From: Streptomyces hokutonensis
GTDB taxonomy: Bacteria > Actinomycetota > Actinomycetes > Streptomycetales > Streptomycetaceae
Length of the DNA stretch: 64,000 bases
Assembly: GCF_000376565.1 (NCBI RefSeq)
Contig: NZ_BARG01000033.1
Location: 186,001-250,000, forward strand
Reading direction: 5' to 3'
The position numbers and the translations under genes are program-made. How positions within the stretch are numbered: the stretch's first letter is position 1; each line of letters starts with the position of its first letter. Positions 24,953 through 32,797 of the stretch are shown in pieces. Under the pieces are notes generated by a model. That model was not told where the DNA came from. It did not search any database and worked only from the letters and a program-made list of their open reading frames with translations.

Positions 24953-25699
24953 ATGGGGAACGGGGCGCTCAACGGCGCGGTGATCGCGGTGGCCGGAGCG
25001 GGCGGACCGGCAGGCCGGGCCGTGCTGCTGCGGCTGGCGGAGGCGGGCGCGACCGTCGTCGGCTCGGACGCGCATCCCGAACGCCTGGCGGAGGCCGTGG
25101 ACGCGGCCCGCTACGCGCACGGCGGTGCCACCGTCGTCGGCGACACGGTCGACCTGCTCGACCCGCAGGCCACCCGTGACTGGGCCGCGCACATCGAGAA
25201 GGACTTCGGCCGCGTCGACGGCCTGGTCCACCTCGTCGGCGGCTGGCGCGGCAGCGCCACCTTCACCGAGACCGACCTCGCCGACTGGGACCTGCTGGAG
25301 AAGCTGCTCATCCGCACCGTGCAGCACACCTCCCTGGCCTTCTACGACGGCCTGGAGCGCAGCGACCGCGGCCGCTATCTGCTGATCAGCGCGGCGGGCG
25401 CCAGCAAGCCCACGGCGGGCAACGCGGCGTACTCCGCCGCGAAGGCCGCCGCCGAGGCCTGGACCCTCGCGATGGCCGACGGCTACCGCAAGGCCGGCGG
25501 CGAGGACGGGCCCACCTCCGCCGCCGCCATCATGGTGGTGAAGGCGCTGGTGCACGACGCGATGCGCGCCGAACGCCCCAACGCGAAGTTCGCGGGCTTC
25601 ACCGACGTCAAGGACCTCGCCGAGGCCATCGCCGGCGTCTGGGACAAGCCCGCCACCGAAGTGAACGGAAACCGTCTGTGGCTGACCGAGAAGCCGTGA
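24953..25699 (+). CDS. Short-chain dehydrogenase/reductase
   Basis: NAD(P)-dependent oxidoreductase of about 248 residues. The N-terminal Rossmann motif is AVIAVAGAGGPAGRAVLLRL (about 6–25), a GxGG-type variant. The catalytic triad is Ser in LLISAAG and the YxxxK motif as YSAAK near residue 160. The N-terminal NAG motif is VHLVGGWRG. The ATG at 24953 follows AGGAGG with 8 bp spacing; a GTG at 24911 that overlaps the DUF6421 stop (GTGA) lacks a ribosome site. The gene ends overlapping the threonine-aldolase start. Substrate unknown; context suggests oxidising or reducing a beta-hydroxy amino acid or its aldehyde (inference). Confidence 0.88.
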   Translation: MGNGALNGAVIAVAGAGGPAGRAVLLRLAEAGATVVGSDAHPERLAEAVDAARYAHGGATVVGDTVDLLDPQATRDWAAHIEKDFGRVDGLVHLVGGWRGSATFTETDLADWDLLEKLLIRTVQHTSLAFYDGLERSDRGRYLLISAAGASKPTAGNAAYSAAKAAAEAWTLAMADGYRKAGGEDGPTSAAAIMVVKALVHDAMRAERPNAKFAGFTDVKDLAEAIAGVWDKPATEVNGNRLWLTEKP

Positions 25700-26766
25700 A
25701 CCCTCCGAAGACCGACGCACGGCGCCACCACGACCCGGAGATCCGCGGCTTCGCCAGCGACAACTACGCCGGCGCCCACCCCGAGGTGCTCGCCGCCCTC
25801 GCCCTCGCCAACGGCGGCCACCAGGTCGCCTACGGCGAGGACGACTACACCGAGAACCTCCAGGAAATCATCCGCAGCCACTTCGGCGCCACGGCCGAGG
25901 CATTCCCGGTCTTCAACGGCACCGGCGCCAACGTCGTCGCGCTCCAGGCGGTCACCGACCGCTGGGGCGCGGTGATCTGCGCCGAGAGCGCCCACATCAA
26001 CGTCGACGAGGGCGGCGCCCCCGAGCGCATGGGCGGCCTGAAGCTGCTCACGGTGCCCACGCCCGACGGCAAGCTCACGCCCGAACTGATCGACCGGCAG
26101 GCCTACGGCTGGGACGACGAGCACCGCGCGATGCCACAGGTCGTCTCGATCACCCAGAGCACCGAACTCGGCACCCTCTACACGCCCGACGAGATCCGCG
26201 CGATCTGCGACCACGCCCACGCGCGCGGCATGAAGGTCCACCTCGACGGCTCCCGGATAGCCAACGCGGCGGCCTCCCTGGACGTCCCCATGCGGACGTT
26301 CACCAACGCGGTGGGCGTCGACATCCTCTCCCTGGGCGGGACGAAGAACGGCGCGATCTTCGGCGAGGCGGTCGTCGTCATCAACCAGGACGCCGTCAGC
26401 CACATGAAGCACCTGCGCAAGCTGTCCATGCAGCTGGCCTCCAAGATGCGCTTCGTCTCTGTGCAGTTGGAGGCGCTGCTCGCCAAGGACCTGTGGCTGC
26501 GCAACGCCCGTCACGCGAACGAGATGGCCCAGCGCCTCGCCGAGGGCGTGCGCGCGGTGCACGGGGTGGAGATCCTCTACCCGGTGCAGGCCAACGGCGT
26601 CTTCGCCCGCCTCCCGCACGACGTGAGCGTGCGCCTTCAGGAGCGGTTCCGCTTCTACTTCTGGGACGAGGCGGCCGGCGACGTCCGCTGGATGTGCGGC
26701 TTCGACACGACCGAGGACGACGTGGACGCGTTCGTGGCGGCGCTCAAGGAGGAGATGGCCCGCTAG
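25696..26766 (+). CDS. Low-specificity L-threonine aldolase-like PLP enzyme
   Basis: PLP-dependent beta-eliminating lyase of about 356 residues that splits L-threonine or other beta-hydroxy amino acids to glycine and an aldehyde. The PLP lysine is in LSLGGTKNG (Lys near 218), the phosphate-binding Gly/Asn in FNGTGANVVALQAV, and the His ring-stacking region AESAHINVDEGGAPE. The aldolase start PEIRGFASDNYAGAHPEVLAAL is typical. The GTG at 25696 overlaps the SDR stop (GTGA) with GAGAAG upstream; a GTG at 25678 is possible. It is last in the three-gene operon. Confidence 0.92.
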   Translation: MNPPKTDARRHHDPEIRGFASDNYAGAHPEVLAALALANGGHQVAYGEDDYTENLQEIIRSHFGATAEAFPVFNGTGANVVALQAVTDRWGAVICAESAHINVDEGGAPERMGGLKLLTVPTPDGKLTPELIDRQAYGWDDEHRAMPQVVSITQSTELGTLYTPDEIRAICDHAHARGMKVHLDGSRIANAAASLDVPMRTFTNAVGVDILSLGGTKNGAIFGEAVVVINQDAVSHMKHLRKLSMQLASKMRFVSVQLEALLAKDLWLRNARHANEMAQRLAEGVRAVHGVEILYPVQANGVFARLPHDVSVRLQERFRFYFWDEAAGDVRWMCGFDTTEDDVDAFVAALKEEMAR

Positions 26767-26814
26767 TCAAGCTTGAACAGATGATGCATAGGTATGCGGT
26801 CGCCTGAAAAGTCA

Positions 26815-26844
26815 TTGACTCTCGGGTGATCGCTTTCCTATGCT
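26815..26844 (+). promoter_or_regulatory. Promoter for a leaderless transglutaminase-like mRNA
   Basis: TTGACT (26815–26820) and TATGCT (26839–26844) are separated by 18 bp. The ATG start at 26853 lies 8 bp after the -10 box, where transcription would begin. No Shine–Dalgarno precedes it. This is a near-ideal sigma-70-type promoter for a leaderless message. Confidence 0.7.
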
Positions 26845-26852
26845 CTCCACCC

Positions 26853-27425
26853 ATGGAGCTGATCCAGAACACCCCCGATCTGTCCGCCTACTTGGCCGCC
26901 GACGAGGTCATCGACCACGGTCATCCCCTCGTGCGCGAGACCGCCGCGCGACTCGCCAAGAGCGCCGTGGATTCGTATGGCTATGCACGACTGGCGTTCG
27001 AGTTCGTGCGGGACGCCATCCCCCACTCGCAGGACGCGGGTGACCCGCGCGTCACCTGGCGGGCCTCCGACGTCCTGGAGCAGGGCACCGGCATCTGTTA
27101 CGCCAAGGCGCACGCGCTGGCCGCGCTGCTGCGGGCCGAGGACATCCCGACGGCCCTGTGCTACCAGAAGTTCGACGTGGTGCACGGGCTGATCGCCGTA
27201 CGGTTCAACGGGGCCTGGCACCGGCAGGATCCGCGCGGCAACAAACCGGGCGTGGACGCGCAGTTCTCCCTCGACGGCGAGCGGCTGGCCTTGGTACCCG
27301 ATCCGGAGTTCAATGAGCTGGACTATCCGGTGCTGTACGCTGAACCGCACCCGGTCGTCCTGAGCGCCCTGAAGGCCGCTCCCGACCGGCCGTACCTGTG
27401 GCAGACGCTCCCGACCGCACTCTGA
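26853..27425 (+). CDS. Transglutaminase-like (cysteine protease fold) protein
   Basis: 190-residue cytoplasmic protein of the transglutaminase/papain-like superfamily. The catalytic Cys is in LEQGTGICYAKAHALAALLRA (about 75–95), the His in VVHGLIAV (about 109–116) and the Asp in HRQDPRGN (about 124–131), giving the Cys-His-Asp triad. The bacterial members include amidases and peptidases as well as transglutaminases, so the substrate is unclear. Its transcript is probably leaderless. It lies 8 bp before a B3/B4-domain gene on the same strand, so the two are likely co-transcribed. Confidence 0.88.
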   Translation: MELIQNTPDLSAYLAADEVIDHGHPLVRETAARLAKSAVDSYGYARLAFEFVRDAIPHSQDAGDPRVTWRASDVLEQGTGICYAKAHALAALLRAEDIPTALCYQKFDVVHGLIAVRFNGAWHRQDPRGNKPGVDAQFSLDGERLALVPDPEFNELDYPVLYAEPHPVVLSALKAAPDRPYLWQTLPTAL

Positions 27426-27433
27426 GGCACCTC

Positions 27434-28126
27434 ATGACGCTGACCCTGACCGTGTCCGACGAAGTCCGCACCCTCGCACCCGGCTTCACGCATGTCGTGA
27501 TCGAGGCGCACGGACTGGTCAACGGGCCGAGCACCGAAGCGAGTTCGGCGCTCCTCGACGACGCGGCCCGCCGCCTCGCCGTACGACTCGACGGTCGTGC
27601 CCCGCACGAGGACCCGCACATGGCGGCCTGGCGCGAGGTGTACACGGCGTTCGGGTCGAAGCCGTCGCGGACCCGCAACTCGGCCGAGGCGCTGGCCAAG
27701 AGGGCGCTCACGGACGCCGGACTGCCCCGGATCAATGTGCTGGTCGACCTCTACAACGCCATCAGCGTCGCGTACTTGATCCCCGTGGGCGGTGAGGACA
27801 CCGACCGCATCCAGGGCGGGATGACCCTCCAACGGGCCACCGGGGACGAGGAGTTCGTGACCGTCGCGGGCGGCGAGGAGATCGTCGAACACCCCGACGC
27901 GGGCGAGGTGGTGTGGACCGACGCGGCCGGTGTCACCTGTCGCCGCTGGAACTGGCGACAGGGGCCGCGCACCAGGCTCACGGAGGAATCGATGTCCGCC
28001 GTCTTCCTGTTGGAGAGCCTGGCGCCGATGTCCGTCGCCGAGGTGGAACGCGCGGGCGCCGAACTCGCCGTACTGCTGGAGAAGTTCAGCCCCGGGGCGC
28101 GGATCACTGTCCACGCCCCGGCGTGA
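27434..28126 (+). CDS. B3/B4 domain protein (tRNA-editing-like)
   Basis: 230-residue protein resembling the B3/B4 editing domain of phenylalanyl-tRNA synthetase, found as a free-standing protein in many bacteria. Matching regions are TVSDEVRTLAPGFTHVVIEAHGLVN near the N-terminus, AFGSKPSRTRNSAEALAKRAL (about 75–95), and LPRINVLVDLYNAISVAYLIPVGGEDTDRI, where the B3/B4 strand-loop lies. Free-standing members hydrolyse mischarged aminoacyl-tRNA or related esters. The ATG at 27434 follows GAGG. Its place after a transglutaminase-like gene is a known but unexplained pairing; editing is inferred from family. Confidence 0.88.
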   Translation: MTLTLTVSDEVRTLAPGFTHVVIEAHGLVNGPSTEASSALLDDAARRLAVRLDGRAPHEDPHMAAWREVYTAFGSKPSRTRNSAEALAKRALTDAGLPRINVLVDLYNAISVAYLIPVGGEDTDRIQGGMTLQRATGDEEFVTVAGGEEIVEHPDAGEVVWTDAAGVTCRRWNWRQGPRTRLTEESMSAVFLLESLAPMSVAEVERAGAELAVLLEKFSPGARITVHAPA

Positions 28127-28130
28127 CGAT

Positions 28131-28859
28131 TCAGCGAGCCTCGGCGGCCTTGACCTCTTCGGCGGTGGGCGCGGTGCCGCCGAGATGGGCCGGCATCCAC
28201 CAGGTGTCGTCCGGACCCTTGGGGCGTACCGGATAGGCGCGCTGGGCGGCCTCCAGGAGCTCCTGGACGCGCTCGCGCAGCCGGCGGGTGATCGCGCCCG
28301 CGTACTGGTCCTGAGGGGCCTCCACCGGCTCGCCGACCCGGATGGTGATCGGGGTGTGGCTGCGCTTGAAGTTCTTCGGGTGACCCTTGGTCCACAGCCG
28401 CTGCGTGCCCCACAGGGCCATCGGGATCAGCGGGACGCCGGCCTCCTGGGCCATGCGCGCGGCACCGGACTTGAAGCTCTTCAGGGTGAAGGACTGCGAG
28501 ATCGTCGCCTCGGGGAAGACGCCGACGATCTCGCCGGACCGCAGCGACTCCAGCGCGTGCTGGTAGGCGGTCTCGCCCTGCTTGCGGTCCACCGGGATGT
28601 GCTTCATGCCGCGCATCAGCGGACCGGAGATCCTGTGCCGGAACACCGACTCCTTCGCCATGAAGCGCACCAGGCGCTTCTGCGGCAGGGCGGCCAGGCC
28701 GTCGAAGATGAAGTCCAGGTAGCTGATGTGGTTGCTGACCAGCACGGCGCCGCCCGAGCGCGGAATGTTCTCCGATCCCTTGAGGTCGATCTTGAGGTCC
28801 CAGACCTTGAACAACGTTTGGGCGAGACCGACGACGGGGCGGTAGACAAGCTCAGCCAT
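28131..28859 (-). CDS. PlsC-type 1-acylglycerol-3-phosphate acyltransferase
   Basis: Membrane-associated acyltransferase of 242 residues transferring an acyl chain to lysophosphatidate in phospholipid synthesis. The catalytic HX4D motif is SNHISYLD (residues 42–49), the FPEGTxS-type motif is VFPEATISQSF (near 114) with the Gly as Ala, and MALWGTQRLW follows. There is no typical signal but the N-terminal helix may anchor it. The 3' end is 5 bp from the convergent B3/B4 gene stop. Upstream lies an AT-rich gap. Family assignment is strong, the exact acyl acceptor is inferred. Confidence 0.92.
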   Translation of the reverse strand: MAELVYRPVVGLAQTLFKVWDLKIDLKGSENIPRSGGAVLVSNHISYLDFIFDGLAALPQKRLVRFMAKESVFRHRISGPLMRGMKHIPVDRKQGETAYQHALESLRSGEIVGVFPEATISQSFTLKSFKSGAARMAQEAGVPLIPMALWGTQRLWTKGHPKNFKRSHTPITIRVGEPVEAPQDQYAGAITRRLRERVQELLEAAQRAYPVRPKGPDDTWWMPAHLGGTAPTAEEVKAAEAR

Positions 28860-29044
28860 GGACGGGGTGGACCCTTCTCTCTGCCTGAAGGGGTTCTCCG
28901 GGCGGGAAAGTTACGCAGCCGTAGGTTTACGGCATTGCGCAGATCGTGCCCGAAGAACGAACGACTGGCCAGTCCTCGTGCCGGAGAACGGCGAGATCCT
29001 CGTCACGTCCATCACTTGATCCACCTCGGACTTTTAAATTTCCT

Positions 29045-29461
29045 TTACTCTGCGCGAACCGTCACCCGCCGTACGAGCAGGTACATCTCGCACCCCAAGC
29101 AGTACCCGAACGCGGCATTGAGGAACGCGGCGGCCAGCGCGGCACCGGTCGCCGCGAGCCCCAGCCAGGTCGGCCCCAGGCCGAAACCGACCAGGCCCAC
29201 CCCCGCGAAGACCAGCCCGACCGCCTGCGCGAACCGCGGCGGCTCCGGCGACTCGAACTCCGTCGGCGGCCCGATCCGCGGCCGTACGGCCTTCCGGAAC
29301 AGCCAGCCGTACGGCGAACGGCCCACGCCGCCTGCCGCGCCCAGCGCGAACGCCAGGGTCTGCCACGCCAGCAGCCAGAAGCTGCCGGTGACCAGCACGA
29401 CCGCCAGTACCACGGTCGTCAGGGCCGCCCCGAAACGCGGTCCTCTCACATCGATGTCCAT
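29045..29461 (-). CDS. DUF4395 membrane protein with CxxC motif
   Basis: 138-residue small integral membrane protein. Hydrophobic segments span about 10–45, 78–100 and 104–122. The C-terminal part has FGYCLGCEMYLL with a CxxC pair (near 118–123), the DUF4395 signature. The protein starts MDIDVRGPRFGAAL at the ATG 29461. It is divergent from a membrane-anchored thioredoxin-like gene that also has a CxxC, so thiol transfer at the membrane is a reasonable inference. No direct function is known to me. Confidence 0.85.
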   Translation of the reverse strand: MDIDVRGPRFGAALTTVVLAVVLVTGSFWLLAWQTLAFALGAAGGVGRSPYGWLFRKAVRPRIGPPTEFESPEPPRFAQAVGLVFAGVGLVGFGLGPTWLGLAATGAALAAAFLNAAFGYCLGCEMYLLVRRVTVRAE

Positions 29462-29536
29462 GAACCTAGGATTCCGCAGCGGAAACGATTCGTGGTGCTG
29501 GGAATCTTTGCAGTCTCGTGAACGCTGGAGCAGTGG

Positions 29537-29950
29537 ATGACCGGACTCGTGGTGTGCGTGGTGGTGCTCGCGGCGGCGAGCGCCTACGGAGTGCTGCATC
29601 GGCGGCGGAGCGGGAGGGTACGGGTGCGCGGGCGCGACGGCGGAAAACGGCTCGGCGTCGCCGAGTTGGGCGGCGACCTCGGCGAGAAGGCCACCCTGGT
29701 GCAGTTCTCCAGCGCCTTCTGCGCCCCCTGCCGGGCCACGCGCCGGGTGCTGGGCGAGGTGGCCGGCATGGTCCCCGGAGTGCGTCACATCGAGATCGAC
29801 GCCGAGGACCATCTGGACCTCGTACGGGAACTCGACATCCTGAAGACCCCCACCGTGCTGGTGCTCGACGCGGACGGACGGGTCGTGCGGCGCGCCACCG
29901 GGCTCCCCCGCAAGGCGGATGTCATCGCGGCCCTGGGGGAGGCGGTTTGA
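29537..29950 (+). CDS. Membrane-anchored thioredoxin-like protein
   Basis: 137-residue thioredoxin-fold protein. An N-terminal hydrophobic anchor (about 2–20) is followed by a basic stretch and a thioredoxin domain. The active site is SSAFCAPCRATRR (Cys 62 and 65), and the cis-Pro loop is ILKTPTVLVLD. It could reduce or isomerise disulfides on the membrane. It is divergent from the DUF4395 gene across 75 bp and precedes a cysteine-ending leader peptide and a flavin reductase. The ATG at 29537 has GGAG upstream. Confidence 0.92.
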   Translation: MTGLVVCVVVLAAASAYGVLHRRRSGRVRVRGRDGGKRLGVAELGGDLGEKATLVQFSSAFCAPCRATRRVLGEVAGMVPGVRHIEIDAEDHLDLVRELDILKTPTVLVLDADGRVVRRATGLPRKADVIAALGEAV

Positions 29951-30033
29951 CGATTCGGGCGGAAGCGGTGAGTCATCTCCCATATGCCGGAACGTACTTG
30001 ACTGCGCACACCACCTATCGTCAGCCTGACTGT

Positions 30034-30114
30034 ATGCCTTCGGAACTCCTTCTTTTCGGGCGGGCGCACGTCGACCTCGCACGCACCGCGAGCGCGTGCT
30101 GTCCGGGCTGTTGA
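30034..30114 (+). CDS. Cysteine-containing leader peptide (uORF) upstream of flavin reductase
   Basis: A 26-residue peptide ending RAHVDLARTASACCPGC, with three Cys in the last five residues. It matches the pattern of actinobacterial putative leader peptides (R-HVDL-R-x-SA-C) that lie upstream of sulfur and cysteine genes; related Cys-rich leaders in mycobacteria are thought to attenuate translation when cysteine is low. It ends 44 bp before the flavin reductase start. No strong ribosome site is visible. The leader-peptide reading is inference from the family pattern and the Cys-rich end. Confidence 0.75.
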   Translation: MPSELLLFGRAHVDLARTASACCPGC

Positions 30115-30158
30115 GCAGCCACGGTCCAGCTCGTCGCCTCCCCAAGAAGGACAGCCCC

Positions 30159-30668
30159 ATGACGGCCACGCCCGATCTCGGCACCTCTCAGCTCGCCTCC
30201 CCCGACCTCCTGCGTTCCGTCTTCCGGCAGCACGCGGCCGGTGTGGCGGTGATCACCGCGTACGGTGAGACCGGTCCGGTCGGCTTCACCGCCACCTCCC
30301 TCAGCTCCGTCTCGGCCCAGCCCCCGATGCTGTCCTTCGGGATCAGCACCGGCGCGTCCAGCTGGCCCGCGATATCCGGGGCCGACCATGTCGGCGTGCA
30401 CGTACTCGGCGAGCATCAGGAGCAGTTGGCCGCCACCTTCGCCCGCAGCGGCGCCGACCGGTTCGGGGCGCCCACCGTCTGGCACGAGGGGCCCGAGGGC
30501 GTTCCGGTCCTCGACGGCGTGCTCGCCTGGCTGGTGTGCCGGGTCGTCGCGCGCGTGCCCGCAGGGGACCATCGCATCGTCATCGCCGAGGTCGTCCTCG
30601 GTGACCACGCGGGCTCCGGCCGCCCGCTCCTCTATCACCAGGGCCGCTTCAACGGGCTGCGTGACTGA
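30159..30668 (+). CDS. Flavin reductase (FMN-binding) family protein
   Basis: 169-residue flavin reductase/FMN-binding split-barrel protein, which supplies reduced flavin to a partner monooxygenase. Typical regions are LRSVFRQHAAGVAVITAYG (N-terminal), GFTATSLSSVSAQPPMLSFGI (flavin-contact region, about 46–66) and the C-terminal HQGRFNGL. The ATG at 30159 follows AAGAAGG. Upstream lies the Cys-rich leader peptide, which points to a role in sulfur assimilation, for example with a sulfonate monooxygenase, although none is seen here. Confidence 0.9.
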   Translation: MTATPDLGTSQLASPDLLRSVFRQHAAGVAVITAYGETGPVGFTATSLSSVSAQPPMLSFGISTGASSWPAISGADHVGVHVLGEHQEQLAATFARSGADRFGAPTVWHEGPEGVPVLDGVLAWLVCRVVARVPAGDHRIVIAEVVLGDHAGSGRPLLYHQGRFNGLRD

Positions 30669-30862
30669 GACCACTCCCGGTGGGTGACGGGCCACCCTGC
30701 GGAAGCGTCGAGTTCCGATTACGCTGCGTTGCACAGGTCACAGTTCAAAGCGCTTGCTTAGCGGGCACCTGCTGAGGGAGCGTAGTGCTGCGTACTGGCG
30801 AGTAATATTTCGCTCGGAGCACCGGCCGCCCGCACCGGGAACGGCCGTTCAAGGCGCCTATG

Positions 30863-30880
30863 CTGCCTGGAAGTAGGCAG
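30863..30880 (+). promoter_or_regulatory. Palindrome at the etfBA transcription start region
   Basis: CTGCCT (30863–30868) pairs with AGGCAG (30875–30880) around a 6-nt loop. It overlaps TATGCT (30859–30864), a plausible -10 box, and lies 33 bp before the etfB start. It is a possible operator or leader hairpin. Confidence 0.45.
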
Positions 30881-30912
30881 CCGAAAAATGACGATGCAGT
30901 AGGAGAGCCGGC

Positions 30913-31701
30913 GTGAGCTTGAGGATCGTTGTCACTGTGAAGTACGTGCCCGACGCCACTGGCGACCGGCACTTCGCCGATGACCTGACCGTCGACCGGG
31001 ACGACGTGGACGGTCTGCTCTCCGAGCTCGACGAGTACGCGGTCGAGCAGGCGCTGCAGATCTCCGAGAACTCGGACGACGACGTGGAGATCACCGTCCT
31101 GACGGTGGGCCCGGAGGACGCCAAGGACGCCCTGCGCAAGGCGCTGTCCATGGGTGCCGACAAGGCGATCCACGTCGAGGACGACGATCTGCACGGCACC
31201 GACGTCATCGGCACCTCCCTGGTGCTGGCCAAGGCGATCGAGAAGGCCGGCTTCGACCTGGTCGTCTCCGGCATGGCCTCCACCGACGGCACCGCCGGTG
31301 TGATCCCCGCCCTGCTGGCCGAGCGCCTGGGTGTCCCGCAGGTCACGCTGCTCTCCGAGGTCTCCGTCGAGGACGGCGTCGTCAAGGGCCGCCGGGACGG
31401 CGACACCGCCTCCGAGCAGCTGGAGGCCTCCCTGCCGGCCGTCGTGTCCGTCACCGACCAGTCGGGCGAGGCGCGTTACCCGTCCTTCAAGGGCATCATG
31501 GCCGCCAAGAAGAAGCCGGTTCAGGCCTGGGACCTCTCCGACCTGGAGATCGACACCGACGAGGTCGGCCTCGAGGGCGCCTGGACCGCCGTCGACTCCG
31601 CGGCCCAGCGCCCCGCGCGCACCGCCGGCACGATCGTCAAGGACGAGGGCGAGGGCGGCAAGCAGCTCGCCGAGTTCCTCGCGGGCCAGAAGTTCATCTA
31701 A
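30913..31701 (+). CDS. etfB: Electron transfer flavoprotein subunit beta
   Basis: Small subunit of the heterodimeric electron-transfer flavoprotein, 262 residues, passing electrons from acyl-CoA and other dehydrogenases to the respiratory chain. Family features are the start LRIVVTVKYVPDATGDRHF, the region EYAVEQALQISENS, AMP-binding sequences MASTDGTAGVIPALLAERLGVPQVT, and MAAKKKPVQAWDLSDLEID. The GTG at 30913 follows AGGAGAG. It is followed 68 bp later by etfA in the same operon. The 3' GAxxL-type C-terminal region is normal in length. Confidence 0.97.
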   Translation: MSLRIVVTVKYVPDATGDRHFADDLTVDRDDVDGLLSELDEYAVEQALQISENSDDDVEITVLTVGPEDAKDALRKALSMGADKAIHVEDDDLHGTDVIGTSLVLAKAIEKAGFDLVVSGMASTDGTAGVIPALLAERLGVPQVTLLSEVSVEDGVVKGRRDGDTASEQLEASLPAVVSVTDQSGEARYPSFKGIMAAKKKPVQAWDLSDLEIDTDEVGLEGAWTAVDSAAQRPARTAGTIVKDEGEGGKQLAEFLAGQKFI

Positions 31702-31769
31702 GGGCCCCGACCCTCCGCAGGCTCCCTCACCGCCCCTCAGACTTCGCAAGCACGCAGGAGACCATTCCC

Positions 31770-32732
31770 ATGGCTGAAGTTCTCGTCTACGTCGACCACG
31801 TGGACGGTGCCGTCCGCAAGCCCACCCTGGAGCTGCTGACGCTGGCCCGCCGTATCGGCGAGCCCGTCGCGGTCGCCCTCGGCTCCGGTGCCGAGAACAC
31901 CGCCGCCGCGCTCGCCGAGCACGGCGCGGTGAAGGTGCTCACGCACGACGCCGCCGAGTACGCCGACTACCTCGTCGTACCGAAGGTGGACGCCCTCCAG
32001 GCCGCCTACGACGCCGTCTCCCCGGCCGCCGTCCTGGTGCCGTCCTCCGCCGAGGGCAAGGAGATCGCCGCCCGCCTCGCGGTGCGCATCGGCTCCGGCA
32101 TCATCACCGACGCCACCGACCTGGAGGCCGGTGACGAGGGCCCGGTCGCCACGCAGTCGGTGTTCGCCGCCTCCTTCACCACCAAGACCCGTGTCTCCAA
32201 GGGCACCCCGGTCATCACCGTGAAGCCCAACTCGGCCGCCGTGGAGGCCGCCCCGGCCGCCGGCGCCGTCGAGGCCCTCGCGGTCACCTTCTCCGACAAG
32301 GCCACCGGCACGAAGGTCACCGCGCGCACCCCGCGCGAGTCGACCGGCCGCCCGGAGCTGACCGAGGCCGCGATCGTCGTCTCCGGCGGCCGTGGCGTCA
32401 ACGGCTCGGAGAACTTCGCGATCATCGAGGCCCTCGCGGACTCCCTCGGTGCGGCCGTCGGCGCCTCGCGTGCCGCCGTCGACGCCGGCTGGTACCCGCA
32501 CTCCAACCAGGTCGGCCAGACCGGCAAGAGCGTCTCCCCGCAGCTCTACATCGCCAACGGCATCTCCGGCGCGATCCAGCACCGCGCGGGCATGCAGACC
32601 TCGAAGACGATCGTGGCCGTCAACAAGGACGCCGAGGCCCCGATCTTCGACCTCGTCGACTACGGCGTGGTCGGCGACCTCTTCGACGTCGTCCCGCAGC
32701 TCACCGAGGAGATCAACACCCGCAAGGGCTGA
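31770..32732 (+). CDS. etfA: Electron transfer flavoprotein subunit alpha
   Basis: Large FAD-binding subunit of ETF, 320 residues. The C-terminal FAD domain holds VSGGRGVNGSENFAIIEALAD (about 206–226), AAVGASRAAVDAGWYPHSNQVGQTGKSVSPQLYIANGISGAIQH (about 229–271) and INKDAEAPIFDLVDYGVVGDLF-like text (read as VNKDAEAPIFDLVDYG). These are the ETF-alpha signature. The ATG at 31770 has AGGAG upstream. With etfB it forms a cytoplasmic electron carrier for fatty-acid and amino-acid oxidation. Ends before the terminator at 32761–32793. Confidence 0.97.
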   Translation: MAEVLVYVDHVDGAVRKPTLELLTLARRIGEPVAVALGSGAENTAAALAEHGAVKVLTHDAAEYADYLVVPKVDALQAAYDAVSPAAVLVPSSAEGKEIAARLAVRIGSGIITDATDLEAGDEGPVATQSVFAASFTTKTRVSKGTPVITVKPNSAAVEAAPAAGAVEALAVTFSDKATGTKVTARTPRESTGRPELTEAAIVVSGGRGVNGSENFAIIEALADSLGAAVGASRAAVDAGWYPHSNQVGQTGKSVSPQLYIANGISGAIQHRAGMQTSKTIVAVNKDAEAPIFDLVDYGVVGDLFDVVPQLTEEINTRKG

Positions 32733-32760
32733 TACCGGGCTGATGCCTTCGGGCTGTACG

Positions 32761-32793
32761 AGGCTCCCGTGACCCACGTGGTCGCGGGAGCCT
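32761..32793. terminator. Terminator after etfA
   Basis: AGGCTCCCGTGACC (32761–32774) and GGTCGCGGGAGCCT (32780–32793) form a 14-bp stem with one G·U-type mismatch, followed by TTGTT. It also faces the convergent EEP-family gene. Confidence 0.85.
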
Positions 32794-32797
32794 TTGT

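Noticed and set aside
29998..30021. TTGACT and TATCGT as a promoter for the leader peptide
   Set aside because: The spacing is only 12 bp, too short for a usual sigma-70-type promoter, so no promoter is called there.
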